DNA of 64,000 bases from CAZWRV01 sp964636325. Its GTDB lineage: Bacteria > Verrucomicrobiota > Lentisphaeria > Victivallales > GWF2-50-93. The stretch covers positions 12,583-76,582 of the forward strand of contig CAZWRV010000021.1 of the NCBI GenBank assembly GCA_964636325.1, read 5' to 3'. The notes under the pieces were generated by a model that did no database searches, was not told the origin of the DNA, and worked only from the letters and a program-made list of their open reading frames with translations. Of the stretch, positions 42,392-52,280 are shown piece after piece. Every line of letters begins with the position of its first letter. The stretch's first letter is position 1. Made by a program: the position numbers and the translations under genes.

Positions 42392-45300
42392 ATGAACAAT
42401 TTTGCCAGGATTTCATTTGCTGTTCTGATGTTCCTATCATTCAGCGCATTCGCCGCACCTGTCGGACAGGATCAAGCCGTCACGGCTGCAAAGAACTGGC
42501 TGGCCGCAGGGAAGACGAAGCTGGGTGCCGACATGGACAGGCAGTTCTCGTCGCTCAAGTCGCTGAAGAACGATTCGGGCACAACCATCTGCCATGTTGT
42601 TTCGCTAAGCCCTGGAGGCTTCGTCGTGATGTCAGCCGACGATCTCGTAGAGCCGGTGATCGCCTTCTCCCAGGAAGGAATATTTCCCGATGGCAAAGGC
42701 ACGCCGCTTGCGGATCTTCTCTTCTTCGACCTCTCCGAAAGGACAGAATTGGCGCAGAATATCGAAAAGACATCCGCAAGGCAGGGGTTGTCGCTTGACA
42801 CCGGCCCCTTGGGCGAAAGCAAGGCCAAGTGGGCCTCACTCATCGCCGGCCAGCGCAATGCGTCACTGCCGACAATCACAAACCCCTGGGTGGATCCTCT
42901 GCTGAAGACGAAATGGGGGCAGCAGACTGCCAGCGGCGGCGCCAAGGCCTGCTACAACTATTTCACCCCCACAGGCGTCAACAATGGAACCATCATCTGG
43001 ACTGAAGGCAGCGTGAGCAACTATCCGTGCGGCTGCGTCGCCACCGCCCTGGCGCAGATAATGAGATATTATCAATATCCCAACGAGAAGTGCGAAGGCA
43101 CATTCAACATCACGGTCGACAACTACGCGGTCTCAAGGGAGCTCCGCGCCGGAACAGGTTCCAACGGAGCCTTCGCCTGGGCGAACATGCCGGCGGAGCC
43201 CAACAACAATACAGGAGAAATCAATCTCAGGGAGATAGGCACGCTGACATACGACTGCGGCCTTTCAGTAAACATGGACTACACTGCGGAAGGTTCCGGC
43301 TCGGACACCCTGCGCACGGTCGATGCCCTCAAAAACACGTTCAAATATTCAAACGCGATAAAAGGGTACAGGAACGGCAGCGAACTGATCAACAACGGAT
43401 TCACAAACATGTGCAATCCGAACTTGGATGCCGGGCGCCCCTGCCAGCTAGGACTCAACGGGTGGGCGGGCGGCCACTCAGTCGTCTGCGACGGCTATGG
43501 ATACGATGTTAGCCCCACCGATCCCAACAAGAAGGTTTTATACCACCATCTTAACATGGGCTGGGAGGGTGCGTACGATCTATGGTACACCCTGCCTGTC
43601 ATAGACTCCAACCCCGACTTCTCAGTTATCCGAAGCTGTGTCTACAATGTGTATCAGTCGGGCTCCGGAGAAATCATCAGCGGCCGCGTCGCAACCGCCA
43701 GCGGCTCCGGCCTGAACGGAGTCAAGATGACTGCGGAAGGTGGAGGCAAGCAGTATACGACATATACGAACAACAGGGGCATTTATTATTTCGAGAAGAT
43801 GCCCTCGGCCACCAATTTCACTATAACATGCGGCCACAAGGATGCGCCAAACCCGATCTCGATTGTCACGGGAACTTCGAAGGACAACCAGACGGTAGGG
43901 AACATCTGGGGCATAAACTTCACGGTTGGCGGCGGCCCTGAGATAGGCTACACTCCGACCACTATAACGCTGGAATGCGCCCAGGGCACTTCCCCGTCTC
44001 CGGTCAAGTTCTATGTGTGGAACAAAGGACTTGACAAGGTGAACTTCTCAATAGGATATCCTCCCGGCCAGAACTGGATCGCATGCTGGCCCACCTCCGG
44101 AACTTCCGCCAGCGCCACCGACAAACAGGAAATCACCGCATACTTCGAGACTTCGACCGCCGCGGCGGGCGAATATGTGGGCGGCATCGCCATAGTGGAT
44201 GCCAAGGCGGCAAACTCGCCGCAATGGATCACGGTCTACCTGAAGGTGAAAGGCTCATCCATCGGGATCAGCACCAACGGAATCAAAGTCGCCTGCGCCG
44301 AGGGGCAGTCCCCTGCTCCTGTCACCTTCCAGGTCTGGAACGCCGGCGTCAGCAAGCTCGACTTCGCAATTTCCGACGACGCCACATGGCTCTCATGCTC
44401 TCCTACGTCCGGCCAGTCCACCGGCATAACCAACAAGGCCGACATTATGGCCACATTCTCAACCTCGGCGTTGAAGAAGGGGGAATATCTGGCGGAAATA
44501 ACCGTTTCCGACACCAGCGGCGCCAGCGCCGCAAAGACCATCGCCGTGCTCCTGGTCGTGGGGCCTAAGATCGGCTATTTCCCAACCGCTTTCTCAATAC
44601 TAACTGCAAAGGGCGCCGACGCCCCGCCCAAATTCTTCGACCTGACAAACACGGGCGGCGGCACCCTGCACTACTCCATCTCCGACGATGTCCAGTGGGT
44701 GGCATGCTCGCCGGCGTCCGGAACCTTGGAACAAGGGGCGACACAGAGGATAACGATGGACTTCTCAACAGCCGGGCTGCCGAAGGGAGATTATTCCGGA
44801 ACAATTACTATAAGCGACGCGAACTCGATCAATTCGCCTCAGAAAATCCCCCTTGCCATGACAATCATAATCATGCCCAGCATCTCCCTTAGCACCGACA
44901 AGCTCGAGCCGACATGCGTTTTGGGCAACAACGCCAAATTCGACCAATTCACCGTCAGGAACGACAACGACGAGAGCGTCCTGAACTACAACATCACCAC
45001 CAATGCAAGCTGGCTGACATGTTCTCCCACCTCAGGGACTTCAACCGGCAAGGACGACGTGGACACGATCACAGTCACCTATGCGACTTCCGAGCTGCCG
45101 ATAGGCACATATACTGCGACGATAACTGTCGCAAGCATAGACGCCATCAACTCCCCGCAGACAATCGAGGTGACGCTCCAGGTCGGCCCCGACGAAAGTT
45201 CCATCCCGGATCAGGCAAAGCTGCAGGTGACACTCTTCTCCAACACCGGAGGGATCACAAGGGACAATTACAACAGGGTGAGCTTCTGGCCCGACTTCTC

Positions 45301-46744
45301 CACCCATCAGAACGACGCGCGCCAAGGCAGCACGGAAAAGCAGCCTATATACCTCGCGGCCCTTCCGATCCCCAAGCATGAGGATGAATACGGCCCGGTC
45401 GTATACTTCAAAGGCAAAAGCCTCCTGGAAATACTACCCGCATCGACCACCGCACCGGCCACCAAGATGACGACGGCCATGTATTTCAGGACAGGTACCG
45501 ACGTCACCACACGGCAGGTTCTTTTCAAGATCGGCGACCAGATAAAGGGAATGAACGCCTATCTTGACGCGGGAAACCTTTATGTCAACGCATGGGATCT
45601 GAAGGACGATGATGGCATCGGCCCAGACGTTCCTTGGGGGCCACTCTTCGTCAGCACACCCGTAGTTCCCGACACGACCTACACCCTCTTTTTCCTTTTC
45701 GACCAGGCGAACAGGGAGATAAAAGGCTATCTGAACGGAGTCAATTTCGGAACAGCGATCGGCGCCGGAAAACTCTATCCTTCCAAGGCCAAGTCAAGCA
45801 TCGGCGGCCCGGCCGGACCGACACTTTTCCATGACATGAAAAAGGGCGGCAAGTGTTTCAAGGGCCATATCGCGTCCTACGTCCACTACGGGGACGCGGT
45901 TCTCACCACCGCCCAGAGAAACGCCCTTTCCACATACCTGTCTACGACATTCGCCGCCTCCTTCTCGCCGGTCAACCAGTTCGTCCTGTGGATTAAGCCC
46001 GACAACGGCATTGACAAGGACACGGAGCGATGGGTATCGACCTGGCTTGACAGGTCTTCAAGCCTGATGAAGTTCAGCCAGAAGTCCAAGAAGAAGATGC
46101 CCCGCTGGGAGCAGGCCGTCCTCCTGAACGACGGACTCAGCGTTTCCAACGGGATTCTGTTCGACGGCGCCGCCAACATCATGACAGCCTCAAGCAGTCC
46201 CAATATCAACTCCAGCAGCCTCGGCTATTCGCAGCGCTCAATGTTCATAGTCTTCAAAACCGGAGTCAACATCTCTGAAAGGCAGGTCGTCTGGACAGAG
46301 GGCGACAAGAACACCGGGCTCAGCCTCTATATCTACGGCGGGAAGCTCTTCGCATGCGCCGGAGACCTGAAGGGCAAGTGCGGATCGGTGTGGGGGCCAT
46401 CATACGTGACCCTGCCTGCGGACGTCAATCTGAATTTAAACACCGTCTACTGCGCCGAAATATTCCTCAACCAGCCCGCCGGCACGCTTTCGCTTACAGT
46501 CAGCGACGGAACCAACAAATACTCCGGTTCCGCCGCAGGGGCTGGGATCCTCTGCGCTCATCCCCCTGCCGCCATAGGCGGAATCAAGGGATCGGCTCTC
46601 TTGCATGACGGCGCTGCCAAGAGCGGCAGCTATCTCGGCGGTTACATATTCGAGATACTGGTCTACGGCTCCGTCCTTGATGCCGCAGATACGGCACTGG
46701 TAGAGTCCTATATCACCGGGATCTACGGCATCAAATTCCCGTAA
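42392..46744 (+). CDS. Secreted C10 (streptopain-type) cysteine peptidase with BACON-like and LamG-like modules
   Basis: About 1450 residues. The ATG at 42392 has AAGGAT 8 nt upstream and starts MNNFARISFAVLMFLSFSAF, a signal peptide. The propeptide-like region is about 23-165. The C10 peptidase is about 170-415, with C215 in CGCVATALAQIMRYY, H362 in GGHSVVCDGYG and the W391 region in HHLNMGWEGAYDLWY. Next comes a carboxypeptidase-regulatory-like domain (ISGRVATASGSGLNGVKMTA). Four BACON-like repeats (FYVWN, FQVWN, FDLTN and FTVRN variants) precede two LamG-like domains ending YITGIYGIKFP. These modules match the preceding giant protein. It probably degrades protein at the cell surface or outside. 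Confidence 0.9.
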   Translation: MNNFARISFAVLMFLSFSAFAAPVGQDQAVTAAKNWLAAGKTKLGADMDRQFSSLKSLKNDSGTTICHVVSLSPGGFVVMSADDLVEPVIAFSQEGIFPDGKGTPLADLLFFDLSERTELAQNIEKTSARQGLSLDTGPLGESKAKWASLIAGQRNASLPTITNPWVDPLLKTKWGQQTASGGAKACYNYFTPTGVNNGTIIWTEGSVSNYPCGCVATALAQIMRYYQYPNEKCEGTFNITVDNYAVSRELRAGTGSNGAFAWANMPAEPNNNTGEINLREIGTLTYDCGLSVNMDYTAEGSGSDTLRTVDALKNTFKYSNAIKGYRNGSELINNGFTNMCNPNLDAGRPCQLGLNGWAGGHSVVCDGYGYDVSPTDPNKKVLYHHLNMGWEGAYDLWYTLPVIDSNPDFSVIRSCVYNVYQSGSGEIISGRVATASGSGLNGVKMTAEGGGKQYTTYTNNRGIYYFEKMPSATNFTITCGHKDAPNPISIVTGTSKDNQTVGNIWGINFTVGGGPEIGYTPTTITLECAQGTSPSPVKFYVWNKGLDKVNFSIGYPPGQNWIACWPTSGTSASATDKQEITAYFETSTAAAGEYVGGIAIVDAKAANSPQWITVYLKVKGSSIGISTNGIKVACAEGQSPAPVTFQVWNAGVSKLDFAISDDATWLSCSPTSGQSTGITNKADIMATFSTSALKKGEYLAEITVSDTSGASAAKTIAVLLVVGPKIGYFPTAFSILTAKGADAPPKFFDLTNTGGGTLHYSISDDVQWVACSPASGTLEQGATQRITMDFSTAGLPKGDYSGTITISDANSINSPQKIPLAMTIIIMPSISLSTDKLEPTCVLGNNAKFDQFTVRNDNDESVLNYNITTNASWLTCSPTSGTSTGKDDVDTITVTYATSELPIGTYTATITVASIDAINSPQTIEVTLQVGPDESSIPDQAKLQVTLFSNTGGITRDNYNRVSFWPDFSTHQNDARQGSTEKQPIYLAALPIPKHEDEYGPVVYFKGKSLLEILPASTTAPATKMTTAMYFRTGTDVTTRQVLFKIGDQIKGMNAYLDAGNLYVNAWDLKDDDGIGPDVPWGPLFVSTPVVPDTTYTLFFLFDQANREIKGYLNGVNFGTAIGAGKLYPSKAKSSIGGPAGPTLFHDMKKGGKCFKGHIASYVHYGDAVLTTAQRNALSTYLSTTFAASFSPVNQFVLWIKPDNGIDKDTERWVSTWLDRSSSLMKFSQKSKKKMPRWEQAVLLNDGLSVSNGILFDGAANIMTASSSPNINSSSLGYSQRSMFIVFKTGVNISERQVVWTEGDKNTGLSLYIYGGKLFACAGDLKGKCGSVWGPSYVTLPADVNLNLNTVYCAEIFLNQPAGTLSLTVSDGTNKYSGSAAGAGILCAHPPAAIGGIKGSALLHDGAAKSGSYLGGYIFEILVYGSVLDAADTALVESYITGIYGIKFP

Positions 46745-46756
46745 GCTCCGCATGAG

Positions 46757-46795
46757 TATGAATTCAGAAAACTACGCCCTTTTGCTGAATTCATA
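46757..46795 (-). repeat. Copy of the AGGGCGTAG-loop palindrome with a changed stem
   Basis: TATGAATTCAG and CTGAATTCATA flank AAAACTACGCCCTTTTG. The loop CTACGCCCT is exactly the complement of AGGGCGTAG, while the stem has other bases than at 2430 (and one mismatch). It starts 12 bases after the peptidase stop and could act as its terminator. Confidence 0.8.
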
Positions 46796-46920
46796 TGGCG
46801 GCAAGGAGTCCGGACGGCGGTCGAATTTGCTCGAAATCTTTCTGATCGAGATTTGATTTTTTCTAAAACGGGCCTAAACTTATCTCTCTGTTAAAGAATT
46901 AAAGGGAAGAAGGGTTCAAC

Positions 46921-49101
46921 ATGAATTCATTTTACAGATTCCTGCTGATATTGCTGCTTGCCGGATGCGCGTTCTCCCCCATGGCCCGGGCCGAAGTCGT
47001 CGTATACAATTGGAAACTGGTGGGAGCCGAAAACATATCTGTCGACGCCGGAGTGACTTATGTCAGATATGCGCTGTTCGCGAAAGGCTTCCTCGTCCTG
47101 AACTTCAATCCTGCGACGGGCGCATATACGAATCCGGTGCTCGTAAAATACTGGAACTACGCCGACAAAAAATATATGAACACTGAAAACTTCCTCGGCG
47201 GGGACGGCGTAGTGAACTTCGAGACCAAGGACTTCTCCGGGAAAAGCTATGTCATCATTTCAGGGTTCATCAGCAGAAACTCGGCGGAAATCTATTCCGG
47301 CCCCGTCTCCACCGTATCCGCCGCCCAGGCCGGGGGCATCAACCCTCTCAATATCTCCAAGAGCCTCACGGGCAACGCCGCATGGGACAGGGCAGTCGTG
47401 GTTGAACTTCTCTCTTCCGGCAGGGGCAAGACATATCTCCAGTTCAACGCCGCAAGAACCCAGAGGGCCAATACGTCCGGGCAGACTGTCGCACAGGTCG
47501 TTGCCGACCTGGAGAACAATGTCGCCGCCAAGGGCTACATCCGCATGCCGCCTACCGCCCTGGACGACTCCGTCGAAACCGACATGAACACACCGGTTAC
47601 AGTCAGCGTCATAGCCAACGACTATGAGCCGAACCCGCTGGGAGTCTTCACAAACATCGAACTCGTGTCCGGCGCGACAAACGGAACCGCCGTCGTAAAC
47701 TGGGATCCCGTAACCCAGCTCGGCGACAAGACAATCACATATGCGCCCAATACTGACTGGTTCGGAACCGACACCTTCATCTACAAAGTCACGGACAACT
47801 ACGGCGGAACCGCCACGGCCAATGTCATAGTCAGGGTCAACTACACCTACGACACGTATATCGTCAGCGGCGACCTGACAGTGACCAACACCGCATGCAT
47901 TTTGCCCTCGATCAACCGCGGCGGCGGCGGATCAAGCAACCAGTTCTTCTCCTTCGTATCCGTCCAAGAGGGAGGCAATGCAATCGAACGATATGACCGC
48001 GGTCATGGCATCACAACAGAAGTGGCCGCAGGATACCCTGGCCAGACGCTTTCACCCGTCGGCAAGACCATCTCCGACAATGGCAACTACATCGTCTTCG
48101 AATCCGGATCAAGCACCATCTCCACCGTGGATCTAAATAATTTCACCGACATATTCCGCTTCGACTTTTTGACAAACTCATCCATCAGGGTCAGCGTCCC
48201 TAACGGCGTGGCCGACCAGGACGCCAACGGCAACTCCTACGGTGCCATACTCTCAGGAGACGGAAATTTGGTCGTATTTTATTCCAACGCTAACAACCTT
48301 GCGGGAGGGGCGACAGGCACATACGACATCTTCCTCAGGAATGTGACCGCAAGTTCCACAACCCTTATTAGCAAGCAGTCCGGTGCCGCCCCGGATCCGG
48401 CGAACGCAGATTCCATCAATCCCTGCATATCCGGCGATGGACTTTACATCGTATACGAGTCCAAGGCGACCAACCTCGATCCCGCCGCCACTAACGGGAA
48501 GTCGCAGATATTCGTCTACGACCTGACGAACCAGATCACCGGCCTGGTCAGCAGGCGGAGCGGCGGCGGCGCCCAAGGCAACGGAGATTCTTTCTCCGCC
48601 TATATCGCCGGCCCCGACTCCAACAGCGACTACTGGATTGTATACAGCTCATACGCGTCAAACCTCGTGGACAACGACACCAACGATGTCGCGGACATTT
48701 TCCTTTACAACATGACTACCGGCATAACCACACGCGTCAGCATGACCAACGACAACCAGCAGGCCAACCAGCAGTCGCTAAACCCGCAGATATCCGAAGA
48801 CGCAAAATATATCGTCTTCGAGTCCGACGCATCCAACCTCGTCAAGAACGACATCAACGGGAGCAGGGACATCTTCCTCCGCATATTCACGAACCCTCCT
48901 GCCGCTCCGGTCGGCACGTTCTGCGTAACGGTCAACAGCAAGGGCGAGAAGCTGAAGGGCGACTCGTTCCATCCCTCCATCGGAACCGACGGCAACTACA
49001 ACTACATCACTTATGCGTCTGATGCCGCGAACGTAGTCGCTGACGACACGGATCATTTCACCGACATCTATGTTCAGGTCAGAAAAGGCCTCTTCCAATA
49101 A
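46921..49101 (+). CDS. Secreted lipoprotein with an Ig/cadherin-like domain and a TolB-like beta-propeller
   Basis: The protein has 726 residues. The N terminus MNSFYRFLLILLLAGCAFSP fits a lipoprotein signal (LLAGC). An N-terminal domain (about 25-200) is shared with the next gene. A cadherin/BIg9-like domain follows, DDSVETDMNTPVTVSVIAND (about 210-310). The C-terminal 400 residues repeat the pattern N-x-x-I-S-x-D-G-x-Y-I-V-F-E-S-x-A-x-N-L, which is TolB/PD40-like propeller sequence, for example ISGDGLYIVYESKATNLDP and ISEDAKYIVFESDASNLVK. The role is likely surface binding. SD is AAGGGAAGAAGGG before the ATG. Confidence 0.8.
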   Translation: MNSFYRFLLILLLAGCAFSPMARAEVVVYNWKLVGAENISVDAGVTYVRYALFAKGFLVLNFNPATGAYTNPVLVKYWNYADKKYMNTENFLGGDGVVNFETKDFSGKSYVIISGFISRNSAEIYSGPVSTVSAAQAGGINPLNISKSLTGNAAWDRAVVVELLSSGRGKTYLQFNAARTQRANTSGQTVAQVVADLENNVAAKGYIRMPPTALDDSVETDMNTPVTVSVIANDYEPNPLGVFTNIELVSGATNGTAVVNWDPVTQLGDKTITYAPNTDWFGTDTFIYKVTDNYGGTATANVIVRVNYTYDTYIVSGDLTVTNTACILPSINRGGGGSSNQFFSFVSVQEGGNAIERYDRGHGITTEVAAGYPGQTLSPVGKTISDNGNYIVFESGSSTISTVDLNNFTDIFRFDFLTNSSIRVSVPNGVADQDANGNSYGAILSGDGNLVVFYSNANNLAGGATGTYDIFLRNVTASSTTLISKQSGAAPDPANADSINPCISGDGLYIVYESKATNLDPAATNGKSQIFVYDLTNQITGLVSRRSGGGAQGNGDSFSAYIAGPDSNSDYWIVYSSYASNLVDNDTNDVADIFLYNMTTGITTRVSMTNDNQQANQQSLNPQISEDAKYIVFESDASNLVKNDINGSRDIFLRIFTNPPAAPVGTFCVTVNSKGEKLKGDSFHPSIGTDGNYNYITYASDAANVVADDTDHFTDIYVQVRKGLFQ

Positions 49102-49119
49102 CAATAGGAGCCCAGACAC

Positions 49120-49728
49120 ATGAAGAAGATAGTCCTCATACTGGCCGGCCTGTTCCTCATGAACGGCCATTCCTTCGCCAATATCCTCGTATATTCAGGC
49201 ATCATCGGCACACAGACCTACCAGATGTCAAGCAACGGAAACACGAGGACAATGCAGTCATACAGAATGAACATGGTGATGGACTACGATGAAACCACAA
49301 GGACTTTTACTCAGGTCAAACTTATCAAATATTGGAAGGAAAAGGGGCAGAGGTTTTACCTGGTCTCCGACTACCAGGGAACAGTTACGGTAAACTTCAT
49401 GACTCTTCCACAGGGCAAAAGGGTATTCATGCAATGCTTCACGGACGGAGAGTCAAAGAACTACGAGTTCAGCGACAGTCCTCCTATGCAGAGCTTCAAG
49501 CCGGGAATAATCGGATCCAACATGTCGTATGCCGGTGCGTTCGACGGTGCCCAGCTGAACGAATATTCAGTTCCGCTCCTGGGGCAAAGGACGATTTATT
49601 CCGCAAGCCTCAAATTCGCCCTGAACCCGCAATGGACGCGCGACAACAGCACCAGCACGGTCGATACAGTAGTTATGGAGCTGGTTCAGTATCTCTCCGA
49701 CCACGGCTACCAGAACTTCGTCCCTTGA
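49120..49728 (+). CDS. Secreted protein, paralogue of the N-terminal domain of the preceding lipoprotein
   Basis: The protein has 202 residues. The signal peptide is MKKIVLILAGLFLMNGHSFA. QVKLIKYWKEKGQRFYLVSD corresponds to VLVKYWNYADKKYMNTENFL of the upstream protein, and VMELVQYLSDHGYQNFVP to VVADLENNVAAKGYIRMP. No propeller follows, so it is a stand-alone copy of that domain. The domain family is unknown to me. It starts 18 bp after the lipoprotein stop, so they are co-transcribed and may interact. Confidence 0.75.
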   Translation: MKKIVLILAGLFLMNGHSFANILVYSGIIGTQTYQMSSNGNTRTMQSYRMNMVMDYDETTRTFTQVKLIKYWKEKGQRFYLVSDYQGTVTVNFMTLPQGKRVFMQCFTDGESKNYEFSDSPPMQSFKPGIIGSNMSYAGAFDGAQLNEYSVPLLGQRTIYSASLKFALNPQWTRDNSTSTVDTVVMELVQYLSDHGYQNFVP

Positions 49729-49738
49729 AGCCTCGAAC

Positions 49739-49778
49739 GTAAATATTCAGTGAACTACGCTCTTTCACTGAATATTTA
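49739..49778 (-). repeat. Copy of the AGGGCGTAG-loop palindrome between convergent genes
   Basis: TAAATATTCAGTGAA (49740-49754), loop CTACGCTCT (complement of AGAGCGTAG, one change), TTCACTGAATATTTA (49764-49778). It lies between the stop of the 202-aa gene and the stop of gspK (49780), so it may terminate both transcripts. Confidence 0.88.
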
Positions 49779-49779
49779 T

Positions 49780-50814
49780 CTAGAACATCTTCCAGTCGAA
49801 GTAGTTCAGCTCCTTGGCGGTTATCCTGCTGTCCAGCTTCAGGGAAAACGTGAATATCCTCTCGCTGTTCCCGGCTCCGGGCACTATCCGTACTATGAAG
49901 GTGTAGTAGCCCGACTCCTTGAAGGAATATTTGTTCTTTAGCTTTGCAAGCACTTCAGGATCCAGCAGCTCCTCAAGGGGCTTCTTCTCCTTCTCCCAGA
50001 TTTTCCGGGCCTCGATGACCTTGTCCGCCTCGACGGCGGACATGCCCAGCTCGGACATGATCTCGTTCTTTGTGACCGAGAAGAAATTCTTCTTGCCCAG
50101 AACCTTGGGCATGCCCTTGGGCGGAATGATCTGGATTTCCTTCATCATCCCGAACTCGTCGGGTTTGAAAAAGCTGTTCGCGCCTGGGATCCACATTATC
50201 TCCTCCCTGAACTGGAACTGGCTGTTTCTCGGGAGGGGGGGCAGGCCCAGGCTGAGATATTCGTCCTTCTCGGCGCCGTGGAGCTTGACAAACGAATCCG
50301 GATCCACATAGTCGTCCAGGCAGTCCAGGAAGGCCAGATAGTCGTCGAACGACTGCTCTCCGTCCTCGAACTCGTCTTTGCTCCGCTTCAGGTTGGCGGA
50401 CGGGATTTTCCCTGAAATGTCGGCTCCGGAGGTCATGTCATAGACCCTGACTTCGACCTTGATCCCGGCGCTTTCAAAGCTGTGGGTTGTGCCGTCGGCC
50501 AGGAAACGCTCTTCTTCTTCCCCCTCCCCGGCTCCGGTGTCCGCCGCCCCTGTCAGCCCCATTGAACGTTCCGGATATTTCCTCTTGTCATACATCAGGA
50601 GCCACATCGCCCTGGCACCGGCCCCCTCCGCATAATACGAGGAAAGCCCCCTGTTGCTGGTCTCCCTGGATATATGATTCACAATCTGAGACAGCGTCAC
50701 GGAGGACGCGGCGAGCAGCGTCACCAGCATGACAAAGCAAAGGACGGCTATCAAGGCCGAACCGCGCGGAGAATAGGCTGTTTCCCCGCTTATGCCATTG
50801 TTTTCGCTTTTCAT
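49780..50814 (-). CDS. gspK: Type II secretion minor pseudopilin GspK-like
   Basis: The protein has 344 residues. The type III-type signal is short: SPRGSALIAVLCFVMLVTLL, with G before the hydrophobic helix and no glutamate at position +5, as in GspK. The bulky soluble domain is about 70-300. It contains a helix-hairpin-helix-like segment near SELGMSAVEADKVIEARKIW. GspK sits at the tip of the pseudopilus with GspI and GspJ. It is the last gene of the leftward operon and is separated from gspJ by 396 bases. Confidence 0.82.
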   Translation of the reverse strand: MKSENNGISGETAYSPRGSALIAVLCFVMLVTLLAASSVTLSQIVNHISRETSNRGLSSYYAEGAGARAMWLLMYDKRKYPERSMGLTGAADTGAGEGEEEERFLADGTTHSFESAGIKVEVRVYDMTSGADISGKIPSANLKRSKDEFEDGEQSFDDYLAFLDCLDDYVDPDSFVKLHGAEKDEYLSLGLPPLPRNSQFQFREEIMWIPGANSFFKPDEFGMMKEIQIIPPKGMPKVLGKKNFFSVTKNEIMSELGMSAVEADKVIEARKIWEKEKKPLEELLDPEVLAKLKNKYSFKESGYYTFIVRIVPGAGNSERIFTFSLKLDSRITAKELNYFDWKMF

Positions 50815-51210
50815 CTTTATCTTTATCTTAATCCTCTCCTCTCATCCTCTTCATACTATTCTTGCTTCCCATATTCACATTCCTCCTCATGCACACGGTC
50901 GCGCGACGTGCTCCGAACCAAGTCAACCAGCATGGAAACTATCCTACAGGGTTATTATTCAATGATCCAATTTCAAAACCGCGGTAGCGGCAAGCGCATT
51001 CATCCATTTTATCAACCAAGATGGATGGACACGCTTGTCATGATCGTCTTGGATGTTTTGAAATTACCTCTGATGATATTGATTAAGATTAGGATACTTT
51101 CTTAAAAACTTCTATCACAAAAGCGTGCATGTGTCTATGGAATTCATTGAATTTTGGGTTGCGGGCAAAGCCCGCCTTAGGATTATTAATTAAGTCAAGA
51201 GTCTTTTCCT
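50815..51210. other. Gap inside the gsp operon between gspJ and gspK
   Basis: 396 bases without a credible gene. Minus-strand contents: an AT-rich stretch of AAGATTAAGATAAAG-like repeats before gspK (around 50815-50840), and a hairpin GCGGGC-AAA-GCCCGC (51161-51175). A moderately GC-rich middle (50900-51060) codes for nothing recognisable. It may be the remains of a deleted gene or an inserted repeat. Confidence 0.5.
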
Positions 51211-51873
51211 CTACTTTGCCGTCGAGATCTTGGCCTGTCTGCTTCCGAAGGACTCATGCTTTCCGGAGCCTGCCGTCCTTCTCAGCCACGAATATACGTC
51301 CCCGTTCTTCCATTCCACCGTAATCTGCACGGCAAGCGGCAGCGGTGGCCCGTCGCCAAGGATCACCTCGTCCCAGTCGCCCTTCCATTCGATCTCGCCG
51401 CTCTCGCTTTTGCTCAGGTAAAGGAACGACACGTTTTCGACCCCTGTGGCGAGAACGTCCTTCCTCATTCCTGCGTCGTTCTTGTCGGACTCGATGATAG
51501 GCGTGTTCCTGTATTCGGCGCAGAGGTTGTCGCCGTCCTGGTAGAGGCTGATGAAGCGGAGCGCGTTGGGATCCCCCTCGTTTATCCGGTGCATTGAGGC
51601 AAAAACCATCCTGTTCTCGTCCCCTACGAAGACGCTTTTTTCCTTATTGTCATCCTTCTCGTCCGGCCAGGTGAACGGTATCATGTTCCGGAATGATACG
51701 TCTATGACGCGGTCCAGAGCCATGAGGCTCCGTATCTTCGCGGAATGCATGTGTATCTTCCTCCAGGTCTGCTGGACCGCAAGAACCCCCATGCCGACCG
51801 AAAGCATCAGCGTCGCAAAGATGGCCGTCGCGACGACCATCTCAAGCAGAGTGAAGCCCCCTTTCCCCCTCAT
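51211..51873 (-). CDS. gspJ: Type II secretion minor pseudopilin GspJ-like
   Basis: The protein has 220 residues. Prepilin signal RGKGGFTLLEMVVATAIFAT, with Gly before Phe and Glu at +5, followed by one N-terminal helix and a beta-rich head, typical of GspJ length. It shares ATGA with gspI (51870-51873). It forms the pseudopilus tip with GspI, GspK and GspH. Confidence 0.82.
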   Translation of the reverse strand: MRGKGGFTLLEMVVATAIFATLMLSVGMGVLAVQQTWRKIHMHSAKIRSLMALDRVIDVSFRNMIPFTWPDEKDDNKEKSVFVGDENRMVFASMHRINEGDPNALRFISLYQDGDNLCAEYRNTPIIESDKNDAGMRKDVLATGVENVSFLYLSKSESGEIEWKGDWDEVILGDGPPLPLAVQITVEWKNGDVYSWLRRTAGSGKHESFGSRQAKISTAK

Positions 51874-52280
51874 TGCGACTCCTGGTATATGATCCTGTCA
51901 AATTTGAGCGAATCCTTCTCCTCGCCGGAGGACTTGTCGGAAATGGTGATGTTCACGGTCTTGAGCTGCCACTTGTCCGAGTCGTTGCTTTCCATGTCCT
52001 CCGGCAAACCTTCCGGCTCCTGCAGCTCGAACTTCACGCCGTAAACGTCATTTGGGAAGAACTCATCGGGGACAGTATCCTTCTCGAAGCCGGTTATGAT
52101 GAAGAACTCGGCCGCCTGAGCCATGTAGTGCTGCGACTCCCACCTCTTGATGGCGCGGTCAGTCCGCCTGCTCGCCGATCCAGCGAGGGCGAGGACAGAG
52201 GTAAGCGCCAGAGCGAAGATGCTTACGGCCACGACGACCTCGAGGAGGGTGAAGCGGAGAACTGCCCGTCCATTTTTCAC
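51870..52280 (-). CDS. gspI: Type II secretion minor pseudopilin GspI-like
   Basis: The protein has 136 residues. N terminus RAVLRFTLLEVVVAVSIFAL: residue -1 is Arg, not Gly. The helix then continues as in pseudopilins, and the remaining 100 residues form the small head. It shares 4 nt with gspH (52277-52280). GspI starts the tip complex. Whether the Arg at -1 is processed is a question for the prepilin peptidase, which is encoded elsewhere. Confidence 0.8.
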   Translation of the reverse strand: MKNGRAVLRFTLLEVVVAVSIFALALTSVLALAGSASRRTDRAIKRWESQHYMAQAAEFFIITGFEKDTVPDEFFPNDVYGVKFELQEPEGLPEDMESNDSDKWQLKTVNITISDKSSGEEKDSLKFDRIIYQESQ

